From Planctomycetaceae bacterium (GTDB lineage Bacteria > Planctomycetota > Planctomycetia > Planctomycetales > Planctomycetaceae), in NCBI GenBank assembly GCA_002724315.1, contig PBOJ01000153.1, positions 1 to 41,130 on the forward strand: a stretch of DNA of 41,130 nt. The letters run 5' to 3'. Positions 25,061 through 35,595 of the stretch are shown in pieces. The notes beneath the pieces were generated by a model. The model saw only the letters and a program-made list of their open reading frames with translations, searched no databases and was not told the origin of the DNA. Position 1 is the stretch's first letter. Each line of letters opens with the position of its first letter. The position numbers and the translations under genes are program-made.

Positions 25061-25630
25061 GTGGAGATCACGGAAGTTCGCATCAAACTCATGGCCGATC
25101 CGCACGAGCGTCTTCTGGCGTTCTGCTCGGTCACCTTTGATCAGTGTTTTGTCATCCGGGACCTGAAGATCATTCAGGGAACCAAGGGGGCCTTCGTGGC
25201 CATGCCCTCGCGGAAGCTCACCGACCGGTGCCCGCAGTGCAACATGAAGAACCACCTCCGGAGTGTCTTCTGCAACCAATGTGGAGCGAAGCTCTGCGAC
25301 GAGCGTGCCATCAAGGGAGACGACGGCCGTGCCAAGCTCTACGCGGACATCGCTCACCCGATCAACTCGTCTTGCCGCGAGATGATCCAGACCCGGGTGA
25401 TCGAGGCGTACGCTGACGAGCAGGTCAAGGCGACCGAAGCCGGTTACGTCTGCACCTATGACGATTACGACGAGGACCGTTACGCGACGCTGGCTGACGG
25501 CATGCCGGCAATCGCGGGACGGATTGAACCGGCCGCCGAAACCCCGGCCGGACCTCATGTCCCCCAGGAATCTCCCTCGGCAGAGGCGATTGACGGGGAT
25601 CCGCCCGAGTTCGGGGCGGGGGTGTTGTAG
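25061..25630 (+). CDS. spoVG: SpoVG-family protein with inserted zinc ribbon
   Basis: A 189-residue protein of the SpoVG family, small RNA/DNA-binding regulators. The N-terminal SpoVG body is [10 protein letters not shown]...[20 protein letters not shown] (1-52), and the C-terminal part is [24 protein letters not shown] (94-117). Between them, where canonical SpoVG has only a few residues, sits an about 40-residue insert with C57-x2-C60-x10-C71-x2-C74, a zinc-ribbon signature. An acidic tail of about 70 residues follows the body. The start is a GTG preceded by AAGGAGG (25048-25054) at 6 bases, the strongest ribosome-binding site here. It lies downstream of ispE and is probably on the same transcript. 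Confidence 0.92.
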   Translation: MEITEVRIKLMADPHERLLAFCSVTFDQCFVIRDLKIIQGTKGAFVAMPSRKLTDRCPQCNMKNHLRSVFCNQCGAKLCDERAIKGDDGRAKLYADIAHPINSSCREMIQTRVIEAYADEQVKATEAGYVCTYDDYDEDRYATLADGMPAIAGRIEPAAETPAGPHVPQESPSAEAIDGDPPEFGAGVL

Positions 25631-25638
25631 CGCAGCGG

Positions 25639-26490
25639 TCAGGCGAAATACTGGACTGCGTTGCGGAATATGGCCAGCCCGTCTCCGTCTCCGGAGAGCC
25701 CCAGCCTGGTCCAGCGGGGGTGCTGGGTGGCGTGCAGGAATCGTTCGGGGTGAGGCATCAGTCCGAGTACCCGGCCGCTGGGGTCACCGAGTCCGGCGAT
25801 GTTGGCGGTTGATCCGTTGGGATTGTGCGGTTCCGGCAGCAATGGATCACTCGCGGCGGGAGTGGTGTCCGAATTGCCGGAGACCTGTCCGTCGTGCGGA
25901 CGATGCCGGTAGCACAGGCCGACCTGGTCGTTGGCGAACCAGCCGGACAACACTTCCGGGTCACGGGGCACCAGCCGTCCCTCGGCATGGGCGATCGGCA
26001 GATCGAGTTCGTCGAGACCCTGCAGGAAGACGTTGTTGGTCGACACGATCTTGAGCCGGACCCAGCGGGCGGTGTACTTGCCGTTGGTGTTCCAGGTCAG
26101 GGTGGCGTCAGGCGATTGGTTCTTGGTATCGGTGGCCCACGCCTCCGCACCCCCGGGCAGGATCCCCGCTTTCAGCAGCACCTGGAACCCGTTGCAGATG
26201 CCCAGCGCCAGCTTGTCTTCAGACAGGAACCGCCCGATGGTCTCCGAGAGCTGTCCCCGCAACTGGCTCGAAAAAATCACCCCGGCACCGATGTCATCGC
26301 CGTAGCTGAATCCTCCCGGAATGCACAGCACCTGGTAGTCATCAAGCAGTCCGGGAGACTCGAGCACCCGGAACAGGTGCACCCGGTCGGTGTTGGCACC
26401 GCACGAGGAAAAGGCGTGCGCGGTTTCCACGTCGCAGTTGGTGCCCGGGGCACGCAGCACACACACGCGGGGAGTTGCCATGAGAGTCAT
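25639..26490 (-). CDS. purQ: Phosphoribosylformylglycinamidine synthase I (glutaminase subunit)
   Basis: A 283-residue class I glutamine amidotransferase that supplies ammonia to the FGAM synthase PurL in purine synthesis. The nucleophile is C99 in GICNGFQVL, the oxyanion segment is PGGFSYGDDIGAG (58-70), and the His-Glu pair is in MPHPERFLH near the C-terminus. It is about 50 residues longer than the typical B. subtilis-type protein (about 227), mainly through inserts between about residues 120 and 240. purL and purS are not in the window. The start at 26490 has AGGA 6 bases upstream; ATG 26481 is an alternative. Confidence 0.94.
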   Translation of the reverse strand: MTLMATPRVCVLRAPGTNCDVETAHAFSSCGANTDRVHLFRVLESPGLLDDYQVLCIPGGFSYGDDIGAGVIFSSQLRGQLSETIGRFLSEDKLALGICNGFQVLLKAGILPGGAEAWATDTKNQSPDATLTWNTNGKYTARWVRLKIVSTNNVFLQGLDELDLPIAHAEGRLVPRDPEVLSGWFANDQVGLCYRHRPHDGQVSGNSDTTPAASDPLLPEPHNPNGSTANIAGLGDPSGRVLGLMPHPERFLHATQHPRWTRLGLSGDGDGLAIFRNAVQYFA

Positions 26491-26663
26491 CCCGTTTCCT
26501 GCCGGGGACGCAATTCGGCAGCGATGCTACCGGCGGTTCCCGGGAAAGGGAAGTCAGCAGCCCACGGGTTTCCCTGTTCGAGCGTCTCGGTTTAGGATCG
26601 GGCAATGTGAGAAGTGACCGGTGAGACTTGGTCACGGTGAGCCCGACAGTCGGAGGTGTGTGG

Positions 26664-27872
26664 ATGTCACGGACAGGAGTTCTGGTGTTGTGGCTGGTCG
26701 TTGGTTTGACGATCGGACGTCCCGGTCCGGAGGCGTCGGCCGGAGAGATCGCTGACGATCTGTCCGCGGTCGCCCGGACGGGTCCGGGTGGTCGCGGCTC
26801 GGTTGCCGCACGAAAGGCCACCGATCGGCTGTCCCGCAACGGCCTGGAGTTGCTGCCCCGGTTGCTGGAGGCGATGGACACCGACAACATCGTGGCCGCC
26901 AACTGGTATCGGACCGTCTACGAGCGGATCACCCGGCGGGAACTCGCCCGGGATCCAGTTCCCGAATTTCCTGTCTCGTTGCTCAAGACCTACGTCGCCA
27001 ACCCGAAGCGGCAGGGCCGTGTCCGGCGACTGGTGCTGGACCTGGTCGAGCGACTGGAACCGGGCACCACCGACTCGATGATCCCGAGTCTGTTGTCGGA
27101 TCCCGAATTCCGGGACGATGCGGTTGCCGCCGCGCTGGTCCGGGGCGATCGGGCCAGGAAGGCCGGGCGAACCCGGGAGGCTTCCGGCGAGTACCGCAAG
27201 GCGTTCCAGGCCGCACGGAATTCGGGCCAGATCGGTACCGCCGCCGACCGTCTCAAGGCGGTTGGCCAGGAGGTCAGCGTTGTGACCCACATGGGGTTTG
27301 TCACCAACTGGTTTCTGCTGGGCCCGTTTGATGCTCCCGGTACCACCGGGTTTGAGCTGGTGTTGCCGCCGGAAAAACAGGTCAAGACCGCCGTGAACCT
27401 GGCGGCGACCTATGCCGGGAAGGGTGGTGGACGCATCAAGTGGACGCGACACCAATCGGGTGATCGTTTCGGCCAGTCGAATCTCAACGCGGCGATTGCG
27501 GCCGTGAAAGAGGCGGTCGGATACGCCTACACCGAGGTGATCTCGCCCCGCAAGCAGTCGGTCCAGATTCGCTGCGGGGCCGACGACAACATCACCATCT
27601 GGCTCAACGGCAAGCGGGTTCTCCGTCGGCTCCAGTGGCTCAACGGTACGCGACTGGATCGGTTCCGCGCCGCCGTGACGCTGAAGAAGGGCCGCAACCG
27701 GATGTTGGTGAAGGTCTGCCAGGGACCGCAACACAAGAACCCCGCGGTGCCCAATAACTGGTCGCTGCAGTTGCGTTTCTGTGACGCCGCCGGTGGCAGC
27801 GTGGGTGTGACCAGCGGTTTGCCGGAGGTTGCCAGGAAGAACGCCGCGGTTTCGAGGGAGTCGAGTCGATGA
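26664..27872 (+). CDS. Secreted protein with a C-terminal PA14/beta-sandwich-like domain
   Basis: A 402-residue secreted protein with a signal peptide (about 1-28, ending ASAGE). Residues about 35-200 are charged and helical. From about residue 220 the sequence (VTNWFLLGPFDAPGTTGFE, then YTEVISPRKQSVQIRCGADDNITIWLNGKRVLRR, then LKKGRNRMLVKVCQG) matches the beta-sandwich found in planctomycete PA14- or glycoside-binding proteins. GGAGG (26652-26656) precedes the ATG at 26664 by 7 bases. A TAGGAT -10-like element lies at 26593-26598. Its stop overlaps the start of the next gene as ATGA (27869-27872). Role unknown. Confidence 0.77.
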   Translation: MSRTGVLVLWLVVGLTIGRPGPEASAGEIADDLSAVARTGPGGRGSVAARKATDRLSRNGLELLPRLLEAMDTDNIVAANWYRTVYERITRRELARDPVPEFPVSLLKTYVANPKRQGRVRRLVLDLVERLEPGTTDSMIPSLLSDPEFRDDAVAAALVRGDRARKAGRTREASGEYRKAFQAARNSGQIGTAADRLKAVGQEVSVVTHMGFVTNWFLLGPFDAPGTTGFELVLPPEKQVKTAVNLAATYAGKGGGRIKWTRHQSGDRFGQSNLNAAIAAVKEAVGYAYTEVISPRKQSVQIRCGADDNITIWLNGKRVLRRLQWLNGTRLDRFRAAVTLKKGRNRMLVKVCQGPQHKNPAVPNNWSLQLRFCDAAGGSVGVTSGLPEVARKNAAVSRESSR

Positions 27873-29161
27873 GGAACACGAACATGAAGCGGTCATGGAA
27901 TGGGATGGTTGGCCAGGCTCTGGTGCTGGCCTCGACCATCGTGGCGGTCACCTGCGAGGAGTCGTGTGCGGAGAACTGGCCGGGATGGCGGGGCCCGGAC
28001 CGCAACGGCGTCAGCCGTGACACCGGGGTGCCGTTGAACTGGTCGGCTGATTCCAACGTCGCCTGGAAAACGCCCCTGCCCGGATCGGGGATCTCCAATC
28101 CGATCATCTTCGATGACAGGGTGTTTGTGACCGCCTCGGACGGCAAGAACCTGGCCAACCTGCACGTGATCTGCCTGTCACGTGACAGCGGACAGATTCA
28201 CTGGCACCAGCGGCTGTGGGGAACGGCACCGACGAGGTACCACGGGAGCAAGAGCAGCATGGCGAGTCCGTCGCCGGTGACTGACGGCCGACACGTCTGG
28301 GCCTTTTTCGGTACCGGAGACGTGTTCTGTTTCGAATCGGCCAGCGGCCAGTTGATCTGGCACCGGTCACTCGCGGGGGAATACGGGGTGATCGAGAACC
28401 GGTTTGCGACATCGAGTTCACCGTTGCTGTACCGGGATACGATCCTGCTGCAGGTGGACCACTACGGTGACAGTTACCTGTTGGCCCTGGACCGCAAGAC
28501 CGGGTCCAACCGCTGGAAGGTCGATCGTCCGGGTCGCTGGTTGTCGTGGAGTTCACCGCAGTTGATCCGCCTGAAAGGCGGACGTGACGAATTCATCGTC
28601 TGCGGATCCCAGCGGGTCGAGTCGTTCGATCCCGGGACGGGCCGTGCGTTGTGGACGGCCGGCGAGATGCGTCGCGAGTGCATCCCGACGCCGCTGTTCA
28701 TCAACGGCAGGTTGTACGTGGTCAGCGGCCCGAGTGGCCCGTCAATGCGGATTCGTCCCGGCGGGTCCGGAGATGTGACCAAGACCCACGTCGAATGGAA
28801 GAACCCGCGCGGGTCGCCGTTTGTGCCCTCGGCAATCGTGGTCGGCAAGCGGTACTACCTGGTGACCGACAGCGGAATCGCGACCTGCCTGGACACCGAG
28901 ACAGGCAAGCAGGTGTGGCAGAAGCGGTTCGGTGGTGGCTTTACCGCCTCGCCGGTCGCCGCCGGTGACCGGATTTACTGGGTCAACGAATCGGGAGTGA
29001 CGCTGGTGATTCGCGGGGGAGGTGACCGTTACGAGGAACTGGCCAGGAACGCGATCGGTGAGAGTGTCTTCGCGTCTCCGGCGATCTCTCAGGATCGATT
29101 CTTTCTGAGGACCACTCGCCACCTGGTTTGCCTGAAGGGAGCCACGGGGAAGTCACCGTGA
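27869..29161 (+). CDS. Secreted PQQ-like beta-propeller protein
   Basis: A 430-residue secreted protein. The signal region is about residues 1-33. ENWPGWRGPDRNGVSRDTGVPL is the standard N-terminus of planctomycete outer PQQ-like propellers (WPxWRGPxxxG). Repeated blades follow, for example WKTPLPGSGISNPIIFDDRVFV, YLLALDRKTGSNRWKVDR and TCLDTETGKQVWQKRF. Whether a cofactor is bound cannot be said; many of these have lost PQQ. Coupled by ATGA to the preceding secreted protein, suggesting they act together at the surface. ATG 27884 is an alternative start. Confidence 0.9.
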   Translation: MRNTNMKRSWNGMVGQALVLASTIVAVTCEESCAENWPGWRGPDRNGVSRDTGVPLNWSADSNVAWKTPLPGSGISNPIIFDDRVFVTASDGKNLANLHVICLSRDSGQIHWHQRLWGTAPTRYHGSKSSMASPSPVTDGRHVWAFFGTGDVFCFESASGQLIWHRSLAGEYGVIENRFATSSSPLLYRDTILLQVDHYGDSYLLALDRKTGSNRWKVDRPGRWLSWSSPQLIRLKGGRDEFIVCGSQRVESFDPGTGRALWTAGEMRRECIPTPLFINGRLYVVSGPSGPSMRIRPGGSGDVTKTHVEWKNPRGSPFVPSAIVVGKRYYLVTDSGIATCLDTETGKQVWQKRFGGGFTASPVAAGDRIYWVNESGVTLVIRGGGDRYEELARNAIGESVFASPAISQDRFFLRTTRHLVCLKGATGKSP

Positions 29162-29199
29162 CGGAACCAAGTCGTCTAGGCCCGTTTCGTCCACCGCAC

Positions 29200-29205
29200 T
29201 ACAAT
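29200..29205 (+). promoter_or_regulatory. Possible -10 element of the small lipoprotein gene
   Basis: TACAAT (29200-29205) lies about 45 bases before the start at 29252. No convincing -35 element is found at normal spacing. Confidence 0.35.
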
Positions 29206-29251
29206 CCCGCGCGACCAGCCGGTCGTGAACGTGGCGGTGCTGGAGGGCGGG

Positions 29252-29605
29252 ATGCGACGACGCGTGATCGAGTGGCCGATCCGATTGCTGGTGTTGGGCT
29301 CGCTGCTGCTGCCCGGTTGCCTGGTCAACCAGAACACCCGCATGCCTCAACCGAGGCCCCGGCATCCCAAGGCCGAACGCCGCAGTTTCGAGTTCCACGA
29401 TCCGTTTCCCAGTGCCGAGTTGGGTCCGGTGGGAGGCCCGCGACCGCCGGGGATGACACAACCGCGAACCGAAGCCCGACGGGCGATGGAGCAGCGGGCC
29501 GCTCATGGTGGCACGCGACCCCGCCCCTTCTGGTTGCCGTCCTGGCCGAACGTGGCCCCGGGAACGAGTCCGCAGCCGGTGCTGCCCCAGGTGGTTCCCG
29601 ACTGA
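29252..29605 (+). CDS. Small lipoprotein, function unknown
   Basis: A 117-residue predicted lipoprotein. A hydrophobic signal ends in LLPGC (lipobox, Cys near residue 23), followed by a Pro/Arg-rich tail with no recognised domain. GGAGGG (29242-29247) is well placed before the ATG at 29252. The two other frames of the same stretch have no signal or ribosome-binding site. It might be a surface linker or remain untranslated, so confidence is moderate. Confidence 0.6.
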   Translation: MRRRVIEWPIRLLVLGSLLLPGCLVNQNTRMPQPRPRHPKAERRSFEFHDPFPSAELGPVGGPRPPGMTQPRTEARRAMEQRAAHGGTRPRPFWLPSWPNVAPGTSPQPVLPQVVPD

Positions 29606-29673
29606 TCGCGGTGCTGGTCCGCACGCCGGGCTGGACCCTCGACTGCTGACCGGCTGAACCGATTCCGACCGAA

Positions 29674-32112
29674 TTACCTGTTGCGGGCAAACAACGAACG
29701 CCGCAGCAGGGAGACACGGCGGAGGTCTTCGAACCGTTGCCTTTGACCGGCGTCCTGGATCATGGAGTAGAGGATCACGTTGACCCCGATGCGGACGGCG
29801 TCGCGGGTGACGTATCCGGCGCAGGCGACCGAGGATTGTCGCTGGAGGGCACAACTGAGGTCGTGCCGGCTGTAGATCACGACGTAGCGGCCGTCGACTC
29901 TCAGGCCTTCCAGGAATGGTTCTCCCTCGCGGACCTCGGTGGCCAACGCCTTGGCTCCTCCTGCTCCGGCGGGCACGACCCGCCGCTTGACCTTGCGGAT
30001 GTCGTGTCCGATCTCCAGCCGGAACAGCTCGTGGTCGACCGGGACCCGTTCGAGCCTGGCGTCGGGGTAGAGCTGCCCGACCATGCGACGGAAGCTGCTG
30101 TCGAAGGGCCTGGATCCGCAGATGGCGTCAGCGAACAGCAGGCCGCCGTTGTCCAGGTACCGTCGCAGTTGCTTGGTTTCCCCCGCGGAGAGATCAAAGC
30201 GGTTGCGACCGTGCATGAAGACGACGGGGTAGCGGAACAGGGCGGGGTCGGTGGCCGGGAGTTCGATCGGACGGGTGGAGGCGGTGCGAGGGAAGCTGCG
30301 ATTGACGGCCAGCAGCAGGTTGCGGACGGCCAGCGGCGCGTCGTTGTAGCCTCCGGAGTGCCGCAGCTTGGGGACCTTCAGCAGCCCGCGGGCCACGCGG
30401 TCCTCGGCTCCGCCCTGTTCGGCCAGGCTCTGTTGGTCGAGCTTGTTGGGGGGCTCGCGACCGGTGGCGTAGGCGATCACGTTCACGCCGATCTTCATCG
30501 CCCGGATGATCATCGTCTTCAACCCCAGCGGCCGATCCGGTGGGTCCTGTTTCATCCACTTGTTCCAGAGGCACGACAGGTCCTCGGGGGTGAAGATGAT
30601 CACCGTGCGGCATCCGAAGTCGACCCCGTAGAGCTTGACACTCTCCGGGTCGGTGAACAGGTACTCGCTGCGGTAGACCGGGTGGCTGGGAGGCAGCGGT
30701 TTGAGCTCGGCTTCACCGCCGGGATAGAGCCGCTTGACGAGCTCGAACATGCCGTCGTGAAAGCCGGCGCCGTTGCAGCAGTTGACCGCGAACAGGAAGC
30801 CGCCCTGGTCGAGGTATTTCCTGAGCATGCCGACCTGGGGATCATTGAGTTGCGGGACGTCACGGCCACTCATCATCTGCACCGATCCCTGCAGCAGGTC
30901 GCGGACCCCGGTCGCGCCCTGCAGGCGGTTGATGTCGACGACCTGCCAGGTCATCAGCTTGGGCCACTTGGGCAGCCCGGTAATGTGTTCGACGAGATTG
31001 CGGGCGTCGTCGCGGTGATGATTCCAGTCGGCGTCATTGCCGAACTGCAACTTGTTGACCAGGACAGGTGAGAGTCCCTTGGAGAGGAACAGCAACGCGA
31101 AGCTGGTGGCGATCCCCTCGTCGCTCTCGATTCCCGCCGATCTCCAGCTCCCCTCCCGCTGGTTCTGCCCGTTGGTCAGGAACAGGGCGCCCTCGCGGTA
31201 CCAGTCGTGGTTGCCGAAAAAGCGTCGTCCGGAGAGCCGTCCGGCCCGTTCCATGCCATAGAGGTAGTACAGCAGCCAACTGCGGCCTCCCGGGTTGCTG
31301 CCGACCGAGAAGTGCCGTCCCATCCACGACAGGGCGCGTTCGAGTTGTCGGTCTTCGGTGACCGCTTCACAGCAGCGGGGGCGTCCATCGGGGTGGAGAT
31401 CCTTCTCGTCACGGAGCATGGCACTGGTGATCTGCAGCGTGGCGATGCCGGCGACGGTCATGCTGCCGCTGCTGCCCAGATCGCCGCCTCCCCCGGTGTA
31501 GGACCATCCCCCGTCACCGTTCTGGAACCTCAGCCAGTGTTTCCGTGTTTTCTCCCACACCCTGCGGTCGACCAGGGCTCCGGAGTGGGCGGCATCGCGG
31601 AGCCCGAGGATGGCGAACTGGCCGTTGCTGCGGTCCCCGCCCCCTCCGCCGCCGGGGCGGAACGAGTAGTCCCACAACCCGGCGTTGGGTCCGGCGCCGA
31701 TCTGGCCCTTCTGGAGCAGGTCGGCGAGTGTCTGGATCCGCCCCCGGTCCCGGCGACCATCCTTGGCGGTGGCCAGGGCGCTGATCTTCAGAGCCACCCC
31801 GTAGGTTTCGCTCGGTTCGGCGTCCGGTCCTCTCAGGAACTCCAGGGCCCGCTGCACCGGTTCGTCCTCGAGGGTCATTCCCGAGTTCAGCAGGGCCAGC
31901 AACACGAGGCTGGTGACTCCGGCGTTGTTCTGGCGTCGGACTCGAGACGTCCACTTGCCGTCGGGGTTCTGTATTCCCAGCAGGAATTTTCGAGCGCGGT
32001 CGATCGAACGGAGCACCGTTTCAGCCGTCAACTCGGCCGCGGTCGCCGGCGGCGGGAGGACAGTCAGAGAGACGAGCAGCAGCGAGACGGAGATCGACGG
32101 AAGTCTCGGCAT
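29674..32112 (-). CDS. Large secreted toroid protein with two DUF4159 domains
   Basis: An 812-residue exported protein. A signal peptide covers about 1-25 (PPPATA). Residues about 26-370 form an alpha/alpha toroid of the squalene-cyclase type ([51 protein letters not shown]). Two DUF4159 domains follow, at about 385-580 and 590-800; each has a TWQVVDIN-, GGFLFAVN- or [15 protein letters not shown] core. DUF4159 has a gatase/ThuA-like look and is of unknown role. In planctomycetes this gene often lies near MoxR and DUF58 genes, as it does here (divergent from MoxR). Confidence 0.87.
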   Translation of the reverse strand: MPRLPSISVSLLLVSLTVLPPPATAAELTAETVLRSIDRARKFLLGIQNPDGKWTSRVRRQNNAGVTSLVLLALLNSGMTLEDEPVQRALEFLRGPDAEPSETYGVALKISALATAKDGRRDRGRIQTLADLLQKGQIGAGPNAGLWDYSFRPGGGGGGDRSNGQFAILGLRDAAHSGALVDRRVWEKTRKHWLRFQNGDGGWSYTGGGGDLGSSGSMTVAGIATLQITSAMLRDEKDLHPDGRPRCCEAVTEDRQLERALSWMGRHFSVGSNPGGRSWLLYYLYGMERAGRLSGRRFFGNHDWYREGALFLTNGQNQREGSWRSAGIESDEGIATSFALLFLSKGLSPVLVNKLQFGNDADWNHHRDDARNLVEHITGLPKWPKLMTWQVVDINRLQGATGVRDLLQGSVQMMSGRDVPQLNDPQVGMLRKYLDQGGFLFAVNCCNGAGFHDGMFELVKRLYPGGEAELKPLPPSHPVYRSEYLFTDPESVKLYGVDFGCRTVIIFTPEDLSCLWNKWMKQDPPDRPLGLKTMIIRAMKIGVNVIAYATGREPPNKLDQQSLAEQGGAEDRVARGLLKVPKLRHSGGYNDAPLAVRNLLLAVNRSFPRTASTRPIELPATDPALFRYPVVFMHGRNRFDLSAGETKQLRRYLDNGGLLFADAICGSRPFDSSFRRMVGQLYPDARLERVPVDHELFRLEIGHDIRKVKRRVVPAGAGGAKALATEVREGEPFLEGLRVDGRYVVIYSRHDLSCALQRQSSVACAGYVTRDAVRIGVNVILYSMIQDAGQRQRFEDLRRVSLLRRSLFARNR

Positions 32113-32270
32113 GTCCTCGATTGACTCCTCGCGGGGCTGCTGTCCATGATGGCTCGGCGCGGCCGGGGACGGCCCCGACCTCCTCCATCTTCCGGCGTCG
32201 CTGCGTCCCGGTCAACACGGTCTGCACTCCGGTTTTCCCTTTCGACTCCCCTTCCAACCCCCTGTTCCCC

Positions 32271-33284
32271 ATGCCCGATCAACGCGATTTCGACGACCTG
32301 CTCGACAAGTTCCGGCGACACCGCGAGGTGATGAAGGAGGAACTGCACAAGGTGATCATCGGGCAGGACGCGGTGATCGATCAGATGCTGGCAGCGATCT
32401 TCACCGGGGGGCACTGTCTCCTGGTTGGCGTACCCGGCCTGGCCAAGACGCTGATCGTCAGCACGATTGCTCGCATCCTGGACGTCAAGTTCAAGCGGAT
32501 CCAGTTCACCCCCGACCTGATGCCCTCGGACATCACCGGCACCAACGTGCTCGACGAGACCGACACCGGTCGTCGCGAGTTCCGTTTCGTCCACGGACCG
32601 GTCTTCACCAACGTGCTGCTGGCCGACGAGATCAACCGAACGCCACCCAAGACGCAGGCCGCGTTGTTGCAGTCGATGCAGGAACGCGAGGTGACAGTCG
32701 GGCAGGAGACCTACGCGCTGCCCGACCCGTTCTTTGTGATCGCCACGCAAAACCCGATCGAACAGGAGGGGACCTACCCGTTGCCCGAGGCCCAGCTCGA
32801 CCGGTTCATGTTCAACGTCAAGGTCGACTACCCCGACCTGGACGAGGAACAGAAGATCCTGGAGGTGACCAGTTCGAAGGAAGAGGTGGAAACCCGCAAG
32901 GTGCTCTCGCCCAAGGCCATCGTTTTTCTGCAGCGGCAGATCAACCAGATCGAGGCGGGGTCGTTGACGATCAATTATGCGGCCCGCCTGGTACGGGCGA
33001 CGCGGCCGGGAGATGAGAGCGCACCGGAGTTCGTCCGGCAACTGGTCGACTGGGGGGCCGGCCCCCGGGCCGGCCAGTTCCTGCTGGCCGGCGGCAAGGC
33101 GATGGCCGCGATGGCCGGCCGGCCGAGCGTGTCGATGGAAGACATCCGCCGCGTGGCCAATCCGGTGCTCCGGCACCGCATCTCGACCAACTTCCAGGCC
33201 CAGGCCGAGGGCATGACCAGCGATGACCTGATCGACAGGTTGATCAAGGAAGTCCCCGAACCGACCGTCGACAAGTACGACTGA
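32271..33284 (+). CDS. MoxR-type AAA+ ATPase
   Basis: A 337-residue cytosolic AAA+ ATPase of the MoxR family, thought to act as a chaperone for activating metal or membrane-associated complexes. Walker A is GVPGLAKT (53-60), Walker B is LLADEINR (116-123) and sensor 1 is ATQNP (158-162). The MoxR pattern [19 protein letters not shown] is intact. The start at 32271 is set by the [15 protein letters not shown]-terminus; the 5' region is pyrimidine-rich with no Shine-Dalgarno site, so initiation may be unusual. The DUF58 gene follows 62 bases later, the usual partner. Confidence 0.94.
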   Translation: MPDQRDFDDLLDKFRRHREVMKEELHKVIIGQDAVIDQMLAAIFTGGHCLLVGVPGLAKTLIVSTIARILDVKFKRIQFTPDLMPSDITGTNVLDETDTGRREFRFVHGPVFTNVLLADEINRTPPKTQAALLQSMQEREVTVGQETYALPDPFFVIATQNPIEQEGTYPLPEAQLDRFMFNVKVDYPDLDEEQKILEVTSSKEEVETRKVLSPKAIVFLQRQINQIEAGSLTINYAARLVRATRPGDESAPEFVRQLVDWGAGPRAGQFLLAGGKAMAAMAGRPSVSMEDIRRVANPVLRHRISTNFQAQAEGMTSDDLIDRLIKEVPEPTVDKYD

Positions 33285-33346
33285 ACTGGCACCGTCTTCT
33301 CGAGATTTTCCTCGACACTCCGCATTTCTCGATCCGCGATTTCTGC

Positions 33347-34243
33347 ATGCCCGCCATCGAAGAATATCTCAAGCCGGAAGTCGTTCGCAGCGTGGCGCGG
33401 CTGGATCTGCGGGCGCGGTTCATCGTCGAGGGGTTTCTCAGCGGACTCCATGCCAGCCCGTTCCACGGGTTTTCCGTCGAGTTCAGCGAGCACCGACGGT
33501 ACGCGCAGGGAGATGATCCGAAGCTGATTGACTGGCTGGTCTACGCCAAGACCGACCGATTTTATGTCAAGCAGTACCAGGCCGAGACGAACATCACCGG
33601 GTACCTGGTGATGGATCTCTCCGAGAGCATGGCCTACACGTTCCGGCAGGAGTTGACCAAGTTCGACTATTGCATCTGCCTGGCGGCGGCATTGGCGTAC
33701 CTGATGATCCACCAGCAGGACCCGGTGGGGTTGATCACATTCGATGACTCGATCCGTGCCAGCCTGCCGGCTCGCAGCAAGCGGACGCAGCTGGCCAATA
33801 TGCTCGCGTTGCTGGCCAAGGCGAAGCCGGCGGGCCTGACCGAGATCGGTGCCAATCTGTCGCGGATCGCAGCGATGATCCGGCATCGCAGCCTGTTGAT
33901 GATCTTTAGCGACCTTTTGACCGACCCCGATGCGGTGATCCGCGGCCTGCAGCAGCTGCGGCACGCCGGCCACGACGTGATCCTTTTTCACGTGCTCGAT
34001 GAGGCCGAGGCGACCTTCCCGTTCCAGGGGATGGTGGACCTGAAGGATCCCGAGAGTGGGGAGTCACTGGTCCTGGACGCCGAGGGCATTCGCGGCGATT
34101 ACCTGGAGACACTCGAGGCGTTGTGCGGCCGTTACGAAAAGGAATGTCAGTCGATGGGGGTCGACTACGTGAGGCTGGATACCAGCATGAGATTTGACCG
34201 AGCCCTGGTCGGGTACCTCTCGCAGCGGCGAGCGAGATTCTAG
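33347..34243 (+). CDS. DUF58 domain protein (vWA-like)
   Basis: A 298-residue DUF58 protein. [20 protein letters not shown] (51-70) is the DUF58 signature. It is followed by a von Willebrand-type fold with a partial metal-ion motif D90-L-S-E-S (DxSxS form). It is the usual partner of MoxR ATPases and is thought to be a target or adaptor. It has no membrane helix, unlike many longer DUF58 proteins. The Bat genes that often follow are absent; an ABC cassette follows instead after a 283-base gap. Confidence 0.9.
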   Translation: MPAIEEYLKPEVVRSVARLDLRARFIVEGFLSGLHASPFHGFSVEFSEHRRYAQGDDPKLIDWLVYAKTDRFYVKQYQAETNITGYLVMDLSESMAYTFRQELTKFDYCICLAAALAYLMIHQQDPVGLITFDDSIRASLPARSKRTQLANMLALLAKAKPAGLTEIGANLSRIAAMIRHRSLLMIFSDLLTDPDAVIRGLQQLRHAGHDVILFHVLDEAEATFPFQGMVDLKDPESGESLVLDAEGIRGDYLETLEALCGRYEKECQSMGVDYVRLDTSMRFDRALVGYLSQRRARF

Positions 34244-34370
34244 GTGGAGGCCGGTTTGCCGGTTGGCCAGCGACGTTTCTGGAGCGGGTCCGGATCGGTC
34301 ACAAACCGACAGGACCGTCACGACCCGCACAACACCCTTGCCGGGTGTGTGAGCGGGATGCGGGTGCGTC

Positions 34371-34399
34371 TTGCACGTCCGCGGAGTGGCTCGTAGAGT
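34371..34399 (+). promoter_or_regulatory. Promoter of the ABC cassette
   Basis: TTGCAC (34371-34376) and TAGAGT (34394-34399) are separated by 17 bases, about 130 bases before the ABC ATPase gene. Upstream lies a small inverted repeat ACACCC-TTGCC-GGGTGT (34332-34348), possibly a weak terminator of the MoxR-DUF58 unit. Confidence 0.5.
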
Positions 34400-34526
34400 T
34401 CAGGACAGTCGGCCTCGGTCGGTCGGCCTGCCCGGGTTTTCTCCAGCGGATGAGCCGTTCTGGACGTAGATGCGGGCGGGATCCCTCGACCCGATTCTTC
34501 CCATTCCCCCACCGCGGACACCTGCG

Positions 34527-35543
34527 ATGGACACCAACGAAGCGGTCAACAACGAGACGATGCCGGAATCGGACGAGACTCCGGAGACGGCCGAGGTGGA
34601 CACGCCGGCGGCTCCCGATTCCGACGAGCCGGTCATCAAGATCCGCAACCTCTCGAAGATTTACCGCGACTTCTGGGGCCGTCCCAAGGTCCAGGCGCTC
34701 AACTCCCTCTCGCTGGACGTCCAAAAGGGCGAGGTCTTCGGTTTGCTGGGGCCCAACGGCTCGGGCAAAACGACCACGATGAAGCTGCTGCTGGGGCTGC
34801 TGTTCCCATCCGGTGGTGACATCACGATCCTGGGTGAGACGGCGACCAACGTCGAAAAGAACGAGCGGATCGGGTACCTGCCCGAAGAGTCCTATCTCTA
34901 CCGTTTCCTCAATGCCGGCGAGACACTCGACTTCTACGGCCGGCTGTTCAACATGAGCAAGGCCGATCGTCGCGAGCGGGTCGACCGATACATCGAGATG
35001 GTGGGCCTGACCCACGCGCGGCATCGGCAGTTGAAGGAATATTCCAAGGGCATGACCCGCCGCATCGGGCTCGCCCAGGCCCTGATCAACGACCCCGACC
35101 TGGTGTTGCTCGACGAGCCCACCACCGGTCTCGATCCTCTCGGCACCCGTGACATGAAGGACCTGATCCTGAAGTTGCGGGACGACGGCAAGACGGTGGT
35201 GATGTGCAGTCACCTGCTGGCCGACGTGCAGGATGTCTGCGATCGCATCGCGATCCTCTACGAAGGGGAACTCAAACAACTGGGACGTGTCGAGGACCTG
35301 CTGACCGAACAGGGTCGGACCCGGTTGATGACGTCCCGGCTCGACGACGCGGCGATGGCCGAGATCCGCGAGGTGATCGAGCGGCACGGTGCGAGTGTCG
35401 AGACGATCGATCATCCCACCAGCACGCTCGAGGAACTGTTCCTGCGAACTGTCGAGGAAAGTCGGGAGCGGCCGGGGCGTCGGTTTGTTCCCGAGGATGC
35501 TCCGGCGTCCGACGAGGAGCCGGCAGCGAACGAATCCGAGTGA
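34527..35543 (+). CDS. ABC transporter ATP-binding protein
   Basis: A 338-residue ABC ATPase. Walker A is GPNGSGKT (75-82), the signature is [12 protein letters not shown] (172-183), Walker B is LVLLDEP (192-198) and the H-loop is in CSHLL. An acidic N-terminal tail of about 34 residues and a C-terminal extension of about 80 residues flank the domain. It belongs to the ABC-2 group (CcmA/NodI-like), paired with the next gene. Start at 34527 ([10 protein letters not shown]). The transported compound is unknown. Confidence 0.93.
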   Translation: MDTNEAVNNETMPESDETPETAEVDTPAAPDSDEPVIKIRNLSKIYRDFWGRPKVQALNSLSLDVQKGEVFGLLGPNGSGKTTTMKLLLGLLFPSGGDITILGETATNVEKNERIGYLPEESYLYRFLNAGETLDFYGRLFNMSKADRRERVDRYIEMVGLTHARHRQLKEYSKGMTRRIGLAQALINDPDLVLLDEPTTGLDPLGTRDMKDLILKLRDDGKTVVMCSHLLADVQDVCDRIAILYEGELKQLGRVEDLLTEQGRTRLMTSRLDDAAMAEIREVIERHGASVETIDHPTSTLEELFLRTVEESRERPGRRFVPEDAPASDEEPAANESE

Positions 35544-35595
35544 TCCGAGGAGGTGCCGCGGCCACACCGGTCGTGACACGCTCAGTGAGTTCCTG

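Noticed and set aside
29128..29649. 173-codon frame overlapping the small lipoprotein
   Set aside because: It overlaps the end of the propeller gene and has no signal or domain; the lipoprotein frame has a lipobox and a ribosome-binding site.
29737..31071. Open frame of 444 codons on the plus strand
   Set aside because: It is antisense to the DUF4159 gene, whose frame encodes recognisable domains; this one does not.
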